Positions 38,515 through 47,634 of a stretch of DNA of 64,000 nt are shown in pieces. The first letter of the stretch is position 1, and each line of letters starts with the position of its first letter. The notes below the pieces were generated by a model. That model searched no databases and was not told the origin of the DNA. It worked only from the letters and a program-made list of their open reading frames with translations. Origin of the DNA: Bartonella machadoae (GTDB lineage: Bacteria; Pseudomonadota; Alphaproteobacteria; Rhizobiales; Rhizobiaceae). The stretch lies in NCBI RefSeq assembly GCF_022559585.1, contig NZ_CP087114.1, positions 2,612,501 through 2,676,500 on the forward strand. The letters run 5' to 3'. The position numbers and the translations under genes are program-made.

Positions 38515-39378
38515 ATGAAAAAAGGCTATAAAGAAAAAAGAAAAGAAGAAAAAAACAGTTACTGCTCATTTTTTCATGTGAAAGATGCTCTCCAACAGGG
38601 ACATAAAGTCTCTAATTCAGCGCAAATCTGTTCACCTGCTTATCGTTTAGCTTATCTTGACCAAGAGTTTATGATGCGTCCTGAACTACGTTCACAACGT
38701 ATTGGTTTGGAGTTTTTGAAACCAGAAATAGCACTCCAAGAATGCGATATTCAATCAACTGTTGTGTTATTTGGTGGAGCACGTATTCCTGAGCCTGGGC
38801 AAGAAGCATGGGCAGCAAAAAATGACATACAAAAGAAAAATTTGCATGCTATGTCGCATTATTACAATGAAGCAAGGGAATTTGCACGTTTGTGCTCATG
38901 CTATTCTGCTACAACTGAATATCGCGAATTTGTGGTTGTCACGGGGGGAGGTCCAGGGGTAATGGAAGCAGGAAATCGTGGTGCTTTTGACGTTGGTGCG
39001 CCAACAATTGGTTTAAATGTTCTGTTACCCCATGAACAATCCCCTAATCCTTATGTGACACCGCATTTATGTTTTAATTTTCATTATTTGGGAATGCGCA
39101 AAATGCATTTTTTAATGCGTGCAAAGGCATTAGCTATTTTCCCTGGGGGCTTTGGCACTCTGGACGAGTTATTTGAAACACTCACTTTAATGCAAACAGG
39201 GCGTATGAAAAAGGTTCCAATTTTGCTCTTTGGCAAAGAATTTTGGAACAATGTAATCAATTTTGATTATTTATCTGCGCAAGGTACAATTTCTCCTTCA
39301 GATCTCACACTTATAACATTTGTTGATACAGCAGCAGAAGCATTTGAACAAATTCGTGTCTTTTATAAGCTGTCCTAA
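38515..39378 (+). CDS. LOG-family protein (TIGR00730-like nucleotide 5'-monophosphate nucleosidase)
   Basis: 287 residues with a Rossmann-like LOG domain and the two family motifs: GGGPGVMEAGNRGA and PGGFGTLDELFETLTLMQTG. It has about 90 extra N-terminal residues compared with the short LOG enzymes, like the long bacterial type that removes the base from purine or pyrimidine monophosphates; 'cytokinin' activity should not be assumed. The first 20 residues are Lys/Glu-rich and may be over-predicted; a start at ATG 38671 is possible but would cut conserved sequence. Confidence 0.82.
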   Translation: MKKGYKEKRKEEKNSYCSFFHVKDALQQGHKVSNSAQICSPAYRLAYLDQEFMMRPELRSQRIGLEFLKPEIALQECDIQSTVVLFGGARIPEPGQEAWAAKNDIQKKNLHAMSHYYNEAREFARLCSCYSATTEYREFVVVTGGGPGVMEAGNRGAFDVGAPTIGLNVLLPHEQSPNPYVTPHLCFNFHYLGMRKMHFLMRAKALAIFPGGFGTLDELFETLTLMQTGRMKKVPILLFGKEFWNNVINFDYLSAQGTISPSDLTLITFVDTAAEAFEQIRVFYKLS

Positions 39379-39411
39379 CCACTTTGTAGGGAAATGATTT
39401 TTAAAGGGGAG

Positions 39412-40155
39412 TTAATAATCAACTTGTGTCAAATAGAGTCCTGAAGGGGGGGCGACGACACCACAACGTGTGCGATCTTTAGCATGAAGGGCTGCTTCAA
39501 GGTCACTTACTGTCCAGCGTCCAACACCAACTTCCATGAGACTTCCAGCAAATGAACGAATTTGATGATGAAGAAAAGAGCGCGCTTGCGCATAGAGAAG
39601 AATCTCCTCTCCTTCCCTTTGAATATCGAGTCGTTCAAGAGTACGAATAGGGCTTTTGGCTTGACAATGCGCTGAACGAAAAGTGGTAAAATCATGTCGT
39701 CCTACGAGTTTTTGTGCAGCTTCATGCATCGCTTCAGCATTGAGGGGTTTTGGCAACCACCACACGCGTTTAGCATTTAGAGCAGGTGGAGAGCGGCGAT
39801 TGAGAATTTTAAAGAGATAATGACGTTTTACAGCGGAAAATCGTGCATCAAAGCTATCAGGAACGTTTTGTACATTCAAGACTGAAATATTTTCCCCCTG
39901 TTTTTGTAAATGAGCATTGAGTGCATCGCATATAGTATGTGTGTGCCAGTTTTTTTCAAAATCAACATGTGCAACTTGTCCGGTAGCGTGTACACCTGCG
40001 TCAGTTCGACCTGCTGTCGTAATGGTTAATTGTTGTCCAGAGAAGTGAAAAATAGCCTGCTCAATGGCACCTTGTATGGTAGGAAGCTCGACTTGGCGCT
40101 GCCAACCAGCATAATTTGAGCCATCATATTCAAGGATGAGTTTAAAACGGGGCAT
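39412..40155 (-). CDS. truA: tRNA pseudouridine(38-40) synthase
   Basis: Makes pseudouridine at positions 38-40 of the anticodon stem of many tRNAs. 247 residues with the TruA signature GRTDAGVHATGQVAH, which contains the catalytic Asp, plus RSFLHHQIRSFAGSLMEVG near the C-terminus. I use ATG 40155 (MPRFKLILEYDG), because it sits one base after the fmt stop and gives the family start; the longer reading overlaps fmt. Third gene of a def-fmt-truA unit. Confidence 0.95.
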   Translation of the reverse strand: MPRFKLILEYDGSNYAGWQRQVELPTIQGAIEQAIFHFSGQQLTITTAGRTDAGVHATGQVAHVDFEKNWHTHTICDALNAHLQKQGENISVLNVQNVPDSFDARFSAVKRHYLFKILNRRSPPALNAKRVWWLPKPLNAEAMHEAAQKLVGRHDFTTFRSAHCQAKSPIRTLERLDIQREGEEILLYAQARSFLHHQIRSFAGSLMEVGVGRWTVSDLEAALHAKDRTRCGVVAPPSGLYLTQVDY

Positions 40156-40156
40156 A

Positions 40157-41086
40157 TTAAAAAACAGCAGAAATAGGAGCGCCTCGCAAAAATGTTGCGC
40201 TCTCAAGAACTTTACCACCAGATCTTTGCAGATGGGTTATTTCAAGACGCCCTTGTCCACAATGGATAACCAAAGAATCTGGTTCTATCCGACCAATTTC
40301 AAGGGAAGGACCTGTTGTTAAACGACTACCAAGAATTTTCACGCGTTCTTCTTTTCCACCAATCATCATATTGCACCAGCAACCAGGAGAGGGAGAGAGC
40401 GCGCAGATATGTCTATGAATAAGTTCTGCAGGCTTCGTCCAATCAATGCGGGTTTCTTCTTTTTTAATTTTGGAGGCATAGGTGATATTTTTTTCGGATT
40501 GTGGGGTAAGTTTAAGCTGCCCTTTTTCAAGAGCAGATAGTGTCTCTACCATCAGTTTAGCGCCTATATGTGAAAGTTCATTTGAAAGTTCAAAGGTCGT
40601 CATATTGTCGGTGATAGGAATGGAGTGGGAAAGAGCGATAGGACCAGTATCAAGTCCTTCATCCATTTTCATAATCATCATCCCTGTTTCCTTATCACCA
40701 GCCATAATTGCACGTTGAATAGGTGCAGCACCCCGCCAACGTGGTAAGAGTGAAGCATGGGCATTAAAACAACCAAAACGGGGTGCTTCAAGAACAGCTT
40801 TCGGTAGGAGGAGTCCATAGGCAACAACAACAGCAGCATCAACAGAAAGTGCGGCAAATTGCGCTTGTTGTTCGGCTGTTTTCAGTGTTTGGGGCGTAAA
40901 TACAGGAATAGATCTTTCTTGTGCTGCATTTTGCACAGCTGAGGGAATAAGTTTAAGACCACGACGTCCTGCTGGACGAGGAGGTTGGCTATAAACAGCA
41001 ACAACATCATGACCGGCATCCAATAAAGCATGTAAAATGGGAACAGAAAAATCAGGTGTTCCCATAAAACTTAATCTTAATGCCAT
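40157..41086 (-). CDS. fmt: methionyl-tRNA formyltransferase
   Basis: Formylates initiator Met-tRNA from 10-formyl-THF. 309 residues: N-terminal formyltransferase domain with MGTPDFSVPIL, the catalytic segment FNAHASLLPRWRGAAPIQRAI (Asn, His) and MKMDEGLDTGP; C-terminal OB-type domain with the Lys-rich linker. Its ATG overlaps the def stop by one base, and its stop lies one base before truA, so all three are probably translated from one mRNA. Confidence 0.96.
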   Translation of the reverse strand: MALRLSFMGTPDFSVPILHALLDAGHDVVAVYSQPPRPAGRRGLKLIPSAVQNAAQERSIPVFTPQTLKTAEQQAQFAALSVDAAVVVAYGLLLPKAVLEAPRFGCFNAHASLLPRWRGAAPIQRAIMAGDKETGMMIMKMDEGLDTGPIALSHSIPITDNMTTFELSNELSHIGAKLMVETLSALEKGQLKLTPQSEKNITYASKIKKEETRIDWTKPAELIHRHICALSPSPGCWCNMMIGGKEERVKILGSRLTTGPSLEIGRIEPDSLVIHCGQGRLEITHLQRSGGKVLESATFLRGAPISAVF

Positions 41087-41616
41087 TACAAAAGTGCTTC
41101 CTCTGTCTTTTTTTCTTTTGCGCGTTTTTTAAATTTTCGTATCACCATATCACGTTTAAGCTTCGAAATATGATCAATAAAAAGACAGCCATTTAAATGA
41201 TCAATTTCGTGCTGTAAACAAGTAGCTAAGAGATCATCTGCTTCAATTTCTGTTTGTTTTCCTTCACGATCTTGATAGCGAACACGCAACCGTTTGGGAC
41301 GTTCAACTTCCGCATAATACTCAGGAATGGAAAGGCAACCCTCTTTATAAATACTGCGTTCATCCGAAAGCCATAAAATTTCAGGGTTTATAATAACAAG
41401 TGGATTTTTTGGGGTCTCATTTCCAGAAACATCGATAACCAACATACGCAGTGGTATGCCAATCTGAATAGCAGCAAGACCAACACCTTTGGCATGATAC
41501 ATCGTCTCCAACATATCATCAGCAAGCCTCTGGAGAGCAGCATCAATATGCTCGACAGGCTTGGACACTTCCCGTAAAATCGGATCAGGTAAAGTAACTA
41601 AAGATTTTATTGGCAT
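41086..41616 (-). CDS. def: peptide deformylase
   Basis: Iron metalloenzyme that removes the N-formyl group from new proteins, undoing the job of Fmt. 176 residues with the three PDF motifs: [10 protein letters not shown] (motif 1), EGCLS (motif 2, metal Cys) and QHEIDHLNG (motif 3, two metal His and catalytic Glu). First gene of def-fmt-truA, divergent from rmuC after 90 bases. Confidence 0.96.
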   Translation of the reverse strand: MPIKSLVTLPDPILREVSKPVEHIDAALQRLADDMLETMYHAKGVGLAAIQIGIPLRMLVIDVSGNETPKNPLVIINPEILWLSDERSIYKEGCLSIPEYYAEVERPKRLRVRYQDREGKQTEIEADDLLATCLQHEIDHLNGCLFIDHISKLKRDMVIRKFKKRAKEKKTEEALL

Positions 41617-41706
41617 AAGCGTAGATTAATCAATGGTTTGTTATGGGTCAATATAGAATAACAGATTCTTGCACTTTTTTACGGTAAGAGCGTTATATTA
41701 TCTCTT

Positions 41707-42897
41707 ATGTTTGATTCGTTTCCTTCTTTTATGCTTCTCAGTGAGTCTTTCGTTCAGTGGATGATTGTACTTTTATTTGTGCTTGTTTGCTTAGCATTTT
41801 TTATGTTGATACATTCTCATCGGAAAAAGGCACTTTTGGAAAGTGAAATTGCTAACCGTGCTCGTGAGGCACAGATACAGATGGACACATTGTTGAAAAC
41901 ACAGGCTGAAATGCAAGGTCGGATGCAGACTATGGCAGAAATTTTTGGTCAAAGACAAGCAGAATTAAATAAATCTATCAGCGAACAACTCAATGGAATG
42001 ACCACCAATTTGGGTCAAACTCTTCAGGTACAAACCAAATCTACCTATGAAAATCTGAATCGTCTACAAGAGCGTTTAGCAGTAATTGATGCGGCACAAA
42101 ATAACATTCAATCGCTTACGGGACAAGTTGTTCAGTTGCAGGCTATTTTAAGCAATAAGCAAACGCGAGGCACTTTTGGTCAGGGGAGGATGGAAGCAAT
42201 TATTGCCGATGCTTTACCAGCGAATTCTTATGTTTTTCAAGCTGTTCTCTCCAATGGGAAACGTCCAGACTGTCTCATTCATATGCCTCATAAGGCACCT
42301 TCTCTTGTTGTTGATGCTAAATTCCCTCTGGAAGCTTGGAATGCCATGCGTAAAGCAGCATCAGCTCAAGAACGTCAGGAGGCAGAACGCCAATTTCGCA
42401 CTGATATGGACGTTCATATTCGCGATATTGCGCAGAAATATTTAATTCCTGGAGAAACACATGATACGGCTTTTCTTTTTGTACCATCGGAATCCATTTT
42501 TGCAACAATCTATGAAGATTTTGAGCCATTGGTACAAAAAGCCAATCGATTACATGTGATTATTGTCTCGCCATCTTTGTTGATGTTATCTGTTCAGGTT
42601 GTCCAAACCATAATGAAAGATGCGCGGATGCGTGAACAAGCGCATTTGATTCAATCAGAAGTAGTAAAGTTGATGGAAGATTTTGGGCGAATGGACACAC
42701 GTGTGCGTGCTTTACAGAAACATTTTTCCAAAGCAGGTGAAGATATTGAAGGGATTTTAATATCATCCTCAAAAATTATGAAACGGGCCAGTCGTATTGA
42801 AACTTTTGAATTAAAAGAGCAAGATTCAGGGTCAAAGCAAAAGCAAATGCCTTCTCCTGTTCAGTCCCAAACATTGCGTTTGGTTGATGAAGAATAA
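41707..42897 (+). CDS. rmuC: RmuC-family DNA recombination protein
   Basis: 396 residues: one N-terminal membrane segment (~12-36), a coiled coil (~40-140, Gln/Glu/Lys-rich) and the conserved RmuC nuclease-like domain (~150-350; SNGKRPDCLIHMP, VVDAKFPLEAW, FLFVPSESIFATIYED). RmuC limits recombination at inverted repeats in E. coli; the mechanism is not settled. An ATG about ten codons further down would still keep the membrane segment. Its 3' end abuts the integrase remnant at 42908. Confidence 0.9.
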   Translation: MFDSFPSFMLLSESFVQWMIVLLFVLVCLAFFMLIHSHRKKALLESEIANRAREAQIQMDTLLKTQAEMQGRMQTMAEIFGQRQAELNKSISEQLNGMTTNLGQTLQVQTKSTYENLNRLQERLAVIDAAQNNIQSLTGQVVQLQAILSNKQTRGTFGQGRMEAIIADALPANSYVFQAVLSNGKRPDCLIHMPHKAPSLVVDAKFPLEAWNAMRKAASAQERQEAERQFRTDMDVHIRDIAQKYLIPGETHDTAFLFVPSESIFATIYEDFEPLVQKANRLHVIIVSPSLLMLSVQVVQTIMKDARMREQAHLIQSEVVKLMEDFGRMDTRVRALQKHFSKAGEDIEGILISSSKIMKRASRIETFELKEQDSGSKQKQMPSPVQSQTLRLVDEE

Positions 42898-42900
42898 AGT

Positions 42901-42930
42901 GCGCTTTTCAGTATAAGAGCGCGCGTGCTT
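42901..42930 (+). terminator. hairpin after rmuC
   Basis: GCGCTTTT (42901-42908) pairs with AAGAGCGC (42915-42922) with one wobble, followed after GCGTG by CTTTTTCT. It overlaps the end of the opposing integrase remnant; moderate support. Confidence 0.45.
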
Positions 42931-43680
42931 TTTCTGTTGCTTGTAAATCAACATCCAAACCCAATGCAGCAGCATGTTTGAGATAAAGATTAAGGCGGAT
43001 TAATGCTTTCTCTGCTGTTTTAGCTTTTGTATGCCAGATGGGAGCAAGTGTATTGCGTCTATCAGTTTGCGTAATCTCTGAAACCGGTAAACAGCCTAAT
43101 TTAGGGAGAATATGAAGTTTTAAAGATGAAAACCACTCGCCATTTTTACCATCTCCTTTTCGTTCAGCTTTACGACTTTCAAAGGCATATACAGTAATAT
43201 CTTTTAAGTAATGGAGATTACGCATTGCCCACGCTTTTGTTTCTCACGTTCTTTTATGGGGGCACGACCCTCACGTAAAACAGAACGTCACCCAGTTGCC
43301 AATTCACAGTCTTGTTTTAAAGAGACATCTCTCTCAGTGCACAGAAGTCCATTTCACGACGGCACTCGTGGATGGTATAGCGTAAAAACTATTGAGCACC
43401 ACCATCTTTACGCTTATGAAGATACAAGCCGGTCTCATCATACTCTTTACCGGCTCCAATGTTGCGACAGCTCTTGGTATTTAGACAATTCATTAAAGGC
43501 ATTTTTACTTCTTTCTTTAGAGTTTTTACCCACATGACAGCACCGCTTATGACGTGCAGAAACATAGTTTTGATTGATTCAACATAAGAGGATTTAAGAT
43601 GAGAATGTCTTATAATATTCGGGGGTCTCATTCAACAGGAAAAATGATAAATTATGATTATAAATCAATGTGTTGTATTA
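42908..43680 (-). pseudogene. integrase pseudogene copy G (most complete N-terminal part)
   Basis: From the conserved tail and leader (43550-43675) the minus strand reads a decayed integrase: AGKEYDETGLYLHKRKDGGAQ, then a frame break, RYTIHECRREM, SLKQDCELATG, RSVLREGRAPIKERE, another break, then a clean 105-residue stretch (43225-42908) from MRNLHYLKDI through LHILPKLGCLPVSEITQTD to ATEKARALLY and stop. This matches the SAM-like N-terminal core of P4-type integrases. The catalytic domain is missing; the same phrase (KARALL) is where the other half resumes at 35.1 kb, so a shared breakpoint is likely. Confidence 0.82.
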
Positions 43681-43762
43681 TAGATAAGCGTTCTTTATTG
43701 GTTGGTAATCTTTTTTTGCTACCTATAACATATTTTATTTCCCAATGAGAGGAATAGAAAAG

Positions 43763-44350
43763 ATGCGACACCTTTTGTTGTTAGGAGTATTGGTGTTCTT
43801 GCTGGAGGGATGCACAACAAGCCGCCCCCTGTATACAAACAATGCTTGCGCCATTTTAGCTCAAAAAAATGGTTTTTTTGATAATTGGGGCAAGGCTGCT
43901 AAACGTGCGGAAATGCGCTATGGAATTCCGATGCCTATCATTCTTGCCACCATTAAAATGGAGTCAAATTTTCGTCACAATGCACGCCCTCCACGTACCA
44001 AACTTTTAGGCTTTATTCCGTGGAAACGCCGGTCGACAGCATATGGTTATTCGCAAGCGCTTGATAGTACTTGGGCAATGTATCTACGTTCCACAGGAAG
44101 ATCTTTTGCATGGCGTACCAATTTTGCAGATGCTGCTGATTTTGTTGCTTGGTATCATCGTCAAACGGTTCAACGCAATGGTGTAAGATTTAATGATGCC
44201 TATAGCCTTTATTTAAACTATCATATGGGTCATGGTGCTTATGCACGCAGTGGAGGTTATGTCTCTACAGCGCTTACACAAGCGGCGCAGCGTATGGTAA
44301 GCCTTTCTAGAAATTATGAGCAACAATTAAGGACATGTGGATGGCGTTAG
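43763..44350 (+). CDS. lipoprotein with lysozyme-like lytic transglycosylase fold
   Basis: About 195 residues. Signal with lipobox LLEGC (Cys near residue 17 from ATG 43763) predicts an outer-membrane or periplasmic lipoprotein. The mature part has the SLT-type pattern with catalytic Glu in IKMESNFRHNA (about residue 60), then STAYGYSQALDSTW and YHMGHGAYARSGGY. It probably cleaves peptidoglycan glycan strands. I prefer ATG 43763, which has AGAGGA about ten bases upstream, over ATG 43745. The integrase remnant lies directly upstream, so its promoter region is short. Confidence 0.83.
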   Translation: MRHLLLLGVLVFLLEGCTTSRPLYTNNACAILAQKNGFFDNWGKAAKRAEMRYGIPMPIILATIKMESNFRHNARPPRTKLLGFIPWKRRSTAYGYSQALDSTWAMYLRSTGRSFAWRTNFADAADFVAWYHRQTVQRNGVRFNDAYSLYLNYHMGHGAYARSGGYVSTALTQAAQRMVSLSRNYEQQLRTCGWR

Positions 44351-45188
44351 AAAGAAATATTCTCAACCAAGGCTTGTGCGCGTTTTAAAATTAATACGCA
44401 GGCAGGATTGCTTATAAGCAGATATGATTTTGCGCTTGCCACATTGAAGATATCGAGACAACAGGAACCTTTATAAGGTATTTGAGAACATTATGGACAG
44501 GATTTGTCTCAAGATCTTTATTAAAGAAAGAAGCGATATCAAGATCTAAAAAGTTCAATATAAAAGCAATACCGTTACAAAGATCAAAACTAGACAGAGA
44601 AAGCTATTATTTTGATGACACCAAAATTTCTATTTAATTCTATTATATATATCATGTATAAATACTTTAATACTGGTTATACAGTAGACCTTATAGTAGA
44701 ACCATAACGCATAAAAGTGCGTATACATTTTTATACACATCGCAATCATCATCGTTGACTTTATCAATATAACCGGCGAGATAATGTAAAAATTATCTTT
44801 TATATTTTTGTAAGAGTAATGGACTCTGTGCGAACAAAGGCTAGCTTAAAATATTGTAAAGAGCTCCGTTTAGTAAAAATTTTTCCTCGTAAAAGTATAT
44901 TTTGTATGAAAAAAACAGAGATACCGCTTGCTTAAAAAAATTAATGATATGTGGTGGAAGAGTGCAAAGTGAAGCACGATGATGTTTTTATGGCAGTGCT
45001 CATTTTTATGACAACACTTTATTTTACGAAATTTTACGAAGAGTGACACTCTGTAAAATTAAAAAGATTTTCTTTCAATTTATTTACAAAAAAACTTATC
45101 TTATTTACAAAAAGACCCATAGCCATGCCTTATTGGGCAAGACTGAAAGGGTCTAGAAAGATGTTTCAGTTGCTTTTCATAAAACAGG
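44351..45188. other. 0.84-kb gene-free region
   Basis: AT-rich with no coding frame and no member of the integrase repeat family recognised. It lies between a plus-strand lipoprotein gene and a minus-strand DUF1150 gene, so it is a region of convergent gene ends. A 7-bp hairpin (ACTGAAA/TTTCAGT near 45142-45170) might terminate the DUF1150-hsp20 transcript. Confidence 0.45.
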
Positions 45189-45440
45189 TTAGTGTAGAGT
45201 TACAATTTGTAGTTCATGCTCATTAGCACCTGCAAGAGCAATAGAGCGTTCGTCAGACAAAATAATTGGATAACCTGTTTCACCAAAAAGAGCCCATATT
45301 GTAATGCCTGGAGTCATTGGTGGAAGATCTGGGAAGTTTTTAGCCAAATCATCTGTACAAACCTTTTTTAAATAAGCAATCTGCCCCGCATCAAAATGGG
45401 TAGTATCTTGCAACAACAAGTTTTGTTTGTGTTCTCCCAT
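45189..45440 (-). CDS. DUF1150 family protein
   Basis: 83-residue protein typical of alphaproteobacteria: IAYLKKVCTDDLAKNFPDLPPMTPG, then IWALFGETGYPIILSDERSIALAGANEHELQIVTLH (given here in part). No signal peptide or membrane segment; function unknown. It sits 26 bases after the small heat-shock protein gene, an arrangement common in rhizobia, which suggests co-expression in stress. Confidence 0.85.
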   Translation of the reverse strand: MGEHKQNLLLQDTTHFDAGQIAYLKKVCTDDLAKNFPDLPPMTPGITIWALFGETGYPIILSDERSIALAGANEHELQIVTLH

Positions 45441-45466
45441 TTCACTATTCCTTTACGCTTTAATTT

Positions 45467-45898
45467 TTACGACTCACTATCACTGACTCCGATTGGAATC
45501 TGCTTTGTTTGTTTTTTTACTTTTGGTTGATGTAGATTAATTGATAAGAGACCATTTTTCAACTCAGCATTTGTAACGTGCATTCCTTCTGCGAGAACAA
45601 AAGTACGTTGGAATTGACGTGCTGCTATCCCATGATACAAATATTGATGATTTTGATTGTCTGTTTGCTTACCGTGAATGATTAATTGATTATCGTCGAG
45701 CAAGATATTAAGGTTATCAACTTTAAATCCAGCAACAGCGAGAGTTATACGTATGTGATTTGCGTCATCGTTTTTATGTAAACGTTCAATATTATAAGCG
45801 GGATAAGTCTCATCAGCTTTACCGAGACGTCGCAACGTTTTTTCTATCGTTTCAAATCCTAAAAGAAAGGGATTGGAGAAAGGCGTCACATGTGTCAT
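45467..45898 (-). CDS. small heat-shock protein Hsp20/IbpA family
   Basis: ATP-independent holdase that binds unfolding proteins. 143 residues with an alpha-crystallin domain (about 35-125; IRITLAVAGFKVDNLNILLDDNQLIIHGK and FQRTFVLAEGMHV segments, ending LSINLHQP). Start is ATG 45898 (MTHVTPFSNPFLLG), the usual IbpA opening, with AGAGGA nearby; the open frame extends further upstream but runs into the promoter. A heat-shock promoter is placed at 45968-45996. Probably co-transcribed with DUF1150. Confidence 0.92.
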   Translation of the reverse strand: MTHVTPFSNPFLLGFETIEKTLRRLGKADETYPAYNIERLHKNDDANHIRITLAVAGFKVDNLNILLDDNQLIIHGKQTDNQNHQYLYHGIAARQFQRTFVLAEGMHVTNAELKNGLLSINLHQPKVKKQTKQIPIGVSDSES

Positions 45899-45967
45899 TG
45901 TGAATTTCCTCTTCAAAGCGGCTTTATTTGACCAAACTCTATAAAAAGTGTTTGCTGCATTCCTCTC

Positions 45968-45996
45968 ATATGGCAAGCATAGACGATAACTTCAAG
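45968..45996 (-). promoter_or_regulatory. probable RpoH promoter for hsp20
   Basis: On the minus strand CTTGAAG (45996-45990), 14 bases, then TGCCATAT (45975-45968), close to the sigma-32 consensus CTTGAAA/CCCCATnT. It gives a leader of about 60 bases before the hsp20 ATG. It lies in the short gap upstream of the divergent nth gene. Confidence 0.5.
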
Positions 45997-46016
45997 AGAG
46001 AAGATAAGAGAGTTCA

Positions 46017-46766
46017 ATGATTCAAAGAACGCGTAAATTGTCAAAGATGCAAAAATCTTCTGAAATTTCTGAAATATTGTATGAGAAAGAGGAAATTGAG
46101 GAAATTTTTCGCCGTTTTTCTGTACAACGTCCAACACCTAAGAGTGATCTTATCTATACCAATGCTTTTACGCTTTTGGTTGCAGTTGTTCTTTCGGCGC
46201 AAGCGACAGATACCAGTGTTAATAAAGCAACAAAAGAATTATTTCATCTTGCGGATCAACCAGAAAAAATGATTGCATTGGGAGAAGAAGAGATTGCACG
46301 TCATATTCGTACCATTGGTCTCTGGCGCGCAAAAGCGCGCAATGTTTATGCACTTTGCTGTTTTTTAATAGATCAATATGGTGGTCAAGTGCCTAACAGT
46401 CGTGAAGCCCTTATGGCTCTTCCTGGAGTAGGGCGTAAAACGGCGAATGTTATTTTGAATATTGCTTTTGGTCAGCCTACACTAGCGGTAGATACACATA
46501 TTTTTCGTCTTGGCAACCGTCTTGGTTTAGCACCCGGCAAGACACCAGAAATTGTTGAAGAAAAGTTTTTAAAGATTATACCAGTGCGTTATCTTCGTCA
46601 TGCGCATCATTGGCTCATTTTACATGGGCGTTATATTTGCCAAGCACGTAAAGCACACTGTAGGCAATGCATTATTGCTGATTTGTGTAAAGCTGCCATC
46701 AAAACAAACGCCATTCCAGCACCTTTGGTTGAAGTTCAAGGAAACGGCGCGCCGATTTTTTTTTGA
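46017..46766 (+). CDS. nth: endonuclease III (DNA glycosylase/AP lyase)
   Basis: Removes oxidised pyrimidines and nicks the abasic site in base-excision repair. 249 residues: helix-hairpin-helix LPGVGRKTANVI with catalytic Lys, catalytic Asp in AVDTHIFRLGNRLG, and a 4Fe-4S cluster C-x6-C-x2-C-x5-C (CQARKAHCRQCIIADLC). The N-terminus has about 25 residues before FRRFSVQRPTPKSDL that may be partly over-predicted; a second ATG lies at 46047. Divergent from hsp20. Confidence 0.94.
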   Translation: MIQRTRKLSKMQKSSEISEILYEKEEIEEIFRRFSVQRPTPKSDLIYTNAFTLLVAVVLSAQATDTSVNKATKELFHLADQPEKMIALGEEEIARHIRTIGLWRAKARNVYALCCFLIDQYGGQVPNSREALMALPGVGRKTANVILNIAFGQPTLAVDTHIFRLGNRLGLAPGKTPEIVEEKFLKIIPVRYLRHAHHWLILHGRYICQARKAHCRQCIIADLCKAAIKTNAIPAPLVEVQGNGAPIFF

Positions 46767-46813
46767 TATACTCTTGCTATTTTGTTGATACTAGCTTATG
46801 AAAACGCTGTTAA

Positions 46814-46852
46814 AGCCGCCCGGCAGGGCATGCCGTGGCTGCTTAAAGGCTT
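46814..46852 (+). promoter_or_regulatory. candidate structured leader or hairpin before rpmI
   Basis: CGGCA/TGCCG (46821-46825 with 46831-46835) closes a five-base loop, and an outer AGCC/GGCT (46814-46817 with 46837-46840) extends it across a small internal bulge. An alternative outer pairing AAGCC with GGCTT (46813-46817 with 46848-46852) is possible. It sits 105 bases before rpmI, is GC-rich in AT-rich surroundings and has no T-run, so it could be an L35/L20 autoregulatory element. A TTGACT box lies downstream at about 46885, so the hairpin may instead be upstream of the promoter. Confidence 0.4.
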
Positions 46853-46956
46853 GTTCAAGTGTTGGTCCGCTTGAATCAATAAATTGACTTGAATGAACTT
46901 AAATAAATAAGAATAAAGAAATTCAATTGAATATATAAAATGTATGGAGTAGCAAA

Positions 46957-47160
46957 ATGCCCAAGATGAAGACCAAATCATCCGCTAAAAAGCGGTTTAA
47001 AATCACTGCGTCAGGCAAAATTAAAGTAGCAGCTGCCGGTAAGCGCCATGGCATGATTAAGCGTTCGAATAAATTTATTCGTGACGCGCGTGGAACAATG
47101 GTTTTATGCGAACAAGATGCTCAAAAAGTTATTCAACATTATTTGCCAAATGGTTTATAG
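46957..47160 (+). CDS. rpmI: 50S ribosomal protein L35
   Basis: 67 residues, highly basic, with the L35 pattern [17 protein letters not shown] and [12 protein letters not shown]. The frame starts at ATG 46957 after a GGAG site. rplT follows after 33 bases. infC is not upstream, unlike in enterics, so control of this pair must be separate from IF-3. Confidence 0.97.
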   Translation: MPKMKTKSSAKKRFKITASGKIKVAAAGKRHGMIKRSNKFIRDARGTMVLCEQDAQKVIQHYLPNGL

Positions 47161-47193
47161 GCCTTACGCTTTTGATTTTTAGGAGAATATAAC

Positions 47194-47595
47194 ATGGCAC
47201 GTGTAAAAAGAGGTGTGACAGCGCACGCTAAACACAAAAAAGTTCTTAAACAGGCTGAAGGTTTTTACGGTCGGCGTAAAAATACTATTCGTGCAGCAAA
47301 AGCAGCTGTTGATCGTTCGAAACAGTATGCGTATCGTGATCGCAAAAATAGAAAGCGGACTTTCCGTGCTTTATGGATTCAGAGAATTAATGCCGCTGTA
47401 CGGGCAGAAGGCTTAACATATGGGCGCTTTATTGATGGTTTATCGAAAGCGGGTATTGAAGTTGATCGTAAGGTTCTTTCAGATATAGCAATTCATGAGG
47501 AAGCAGCATTTTCTGCTTTAGTTGCTTCGGCAAAGAAGGCTTTGGAATATTTGAAAAACACAACACCTAATGCTTTTGAGAGTGCTGTTAAGTAA
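47194..47595 (+). CDS. rplT: 50S ribosomal protein L20
   Basis: 133 residues with the L20 pattern [19 protein letters not shown] and [17 protein letters not shown]; needed early in 50S assembly and, in other bacteria, a repressor of its own operon. AGGAGA lies before the ATG. The tail is a little longer than in E. coli (118), as in other rhizobia. An intrinsic terminator follows at 47635-47667. Confidence 0.97.
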   Translation: MARVKRGVTAHAKHKKVLKQAEGFYGRRKNTIRAAKAAVDRSKQYAYRDRKNRKRTFRALWIQRINAAVRAEGLTYGRFIDGLSKAGIEVDRKVLSDIAIHEEAAFSALVASAKKALEYLKNTTPNAFESAVK

Positions 47596-47634
47596 GCCAG
47601 TCGTGTTCTCTTAAAGCATTCATTTTTTCGGGAC

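Noticed and set aside
45899..45967. ROSE-type RNA thermometer in the hsp20 leader
   Set aside because: The leader is short and I could not find the expected U-Y-G-C-U element pairing with the ribosome site.
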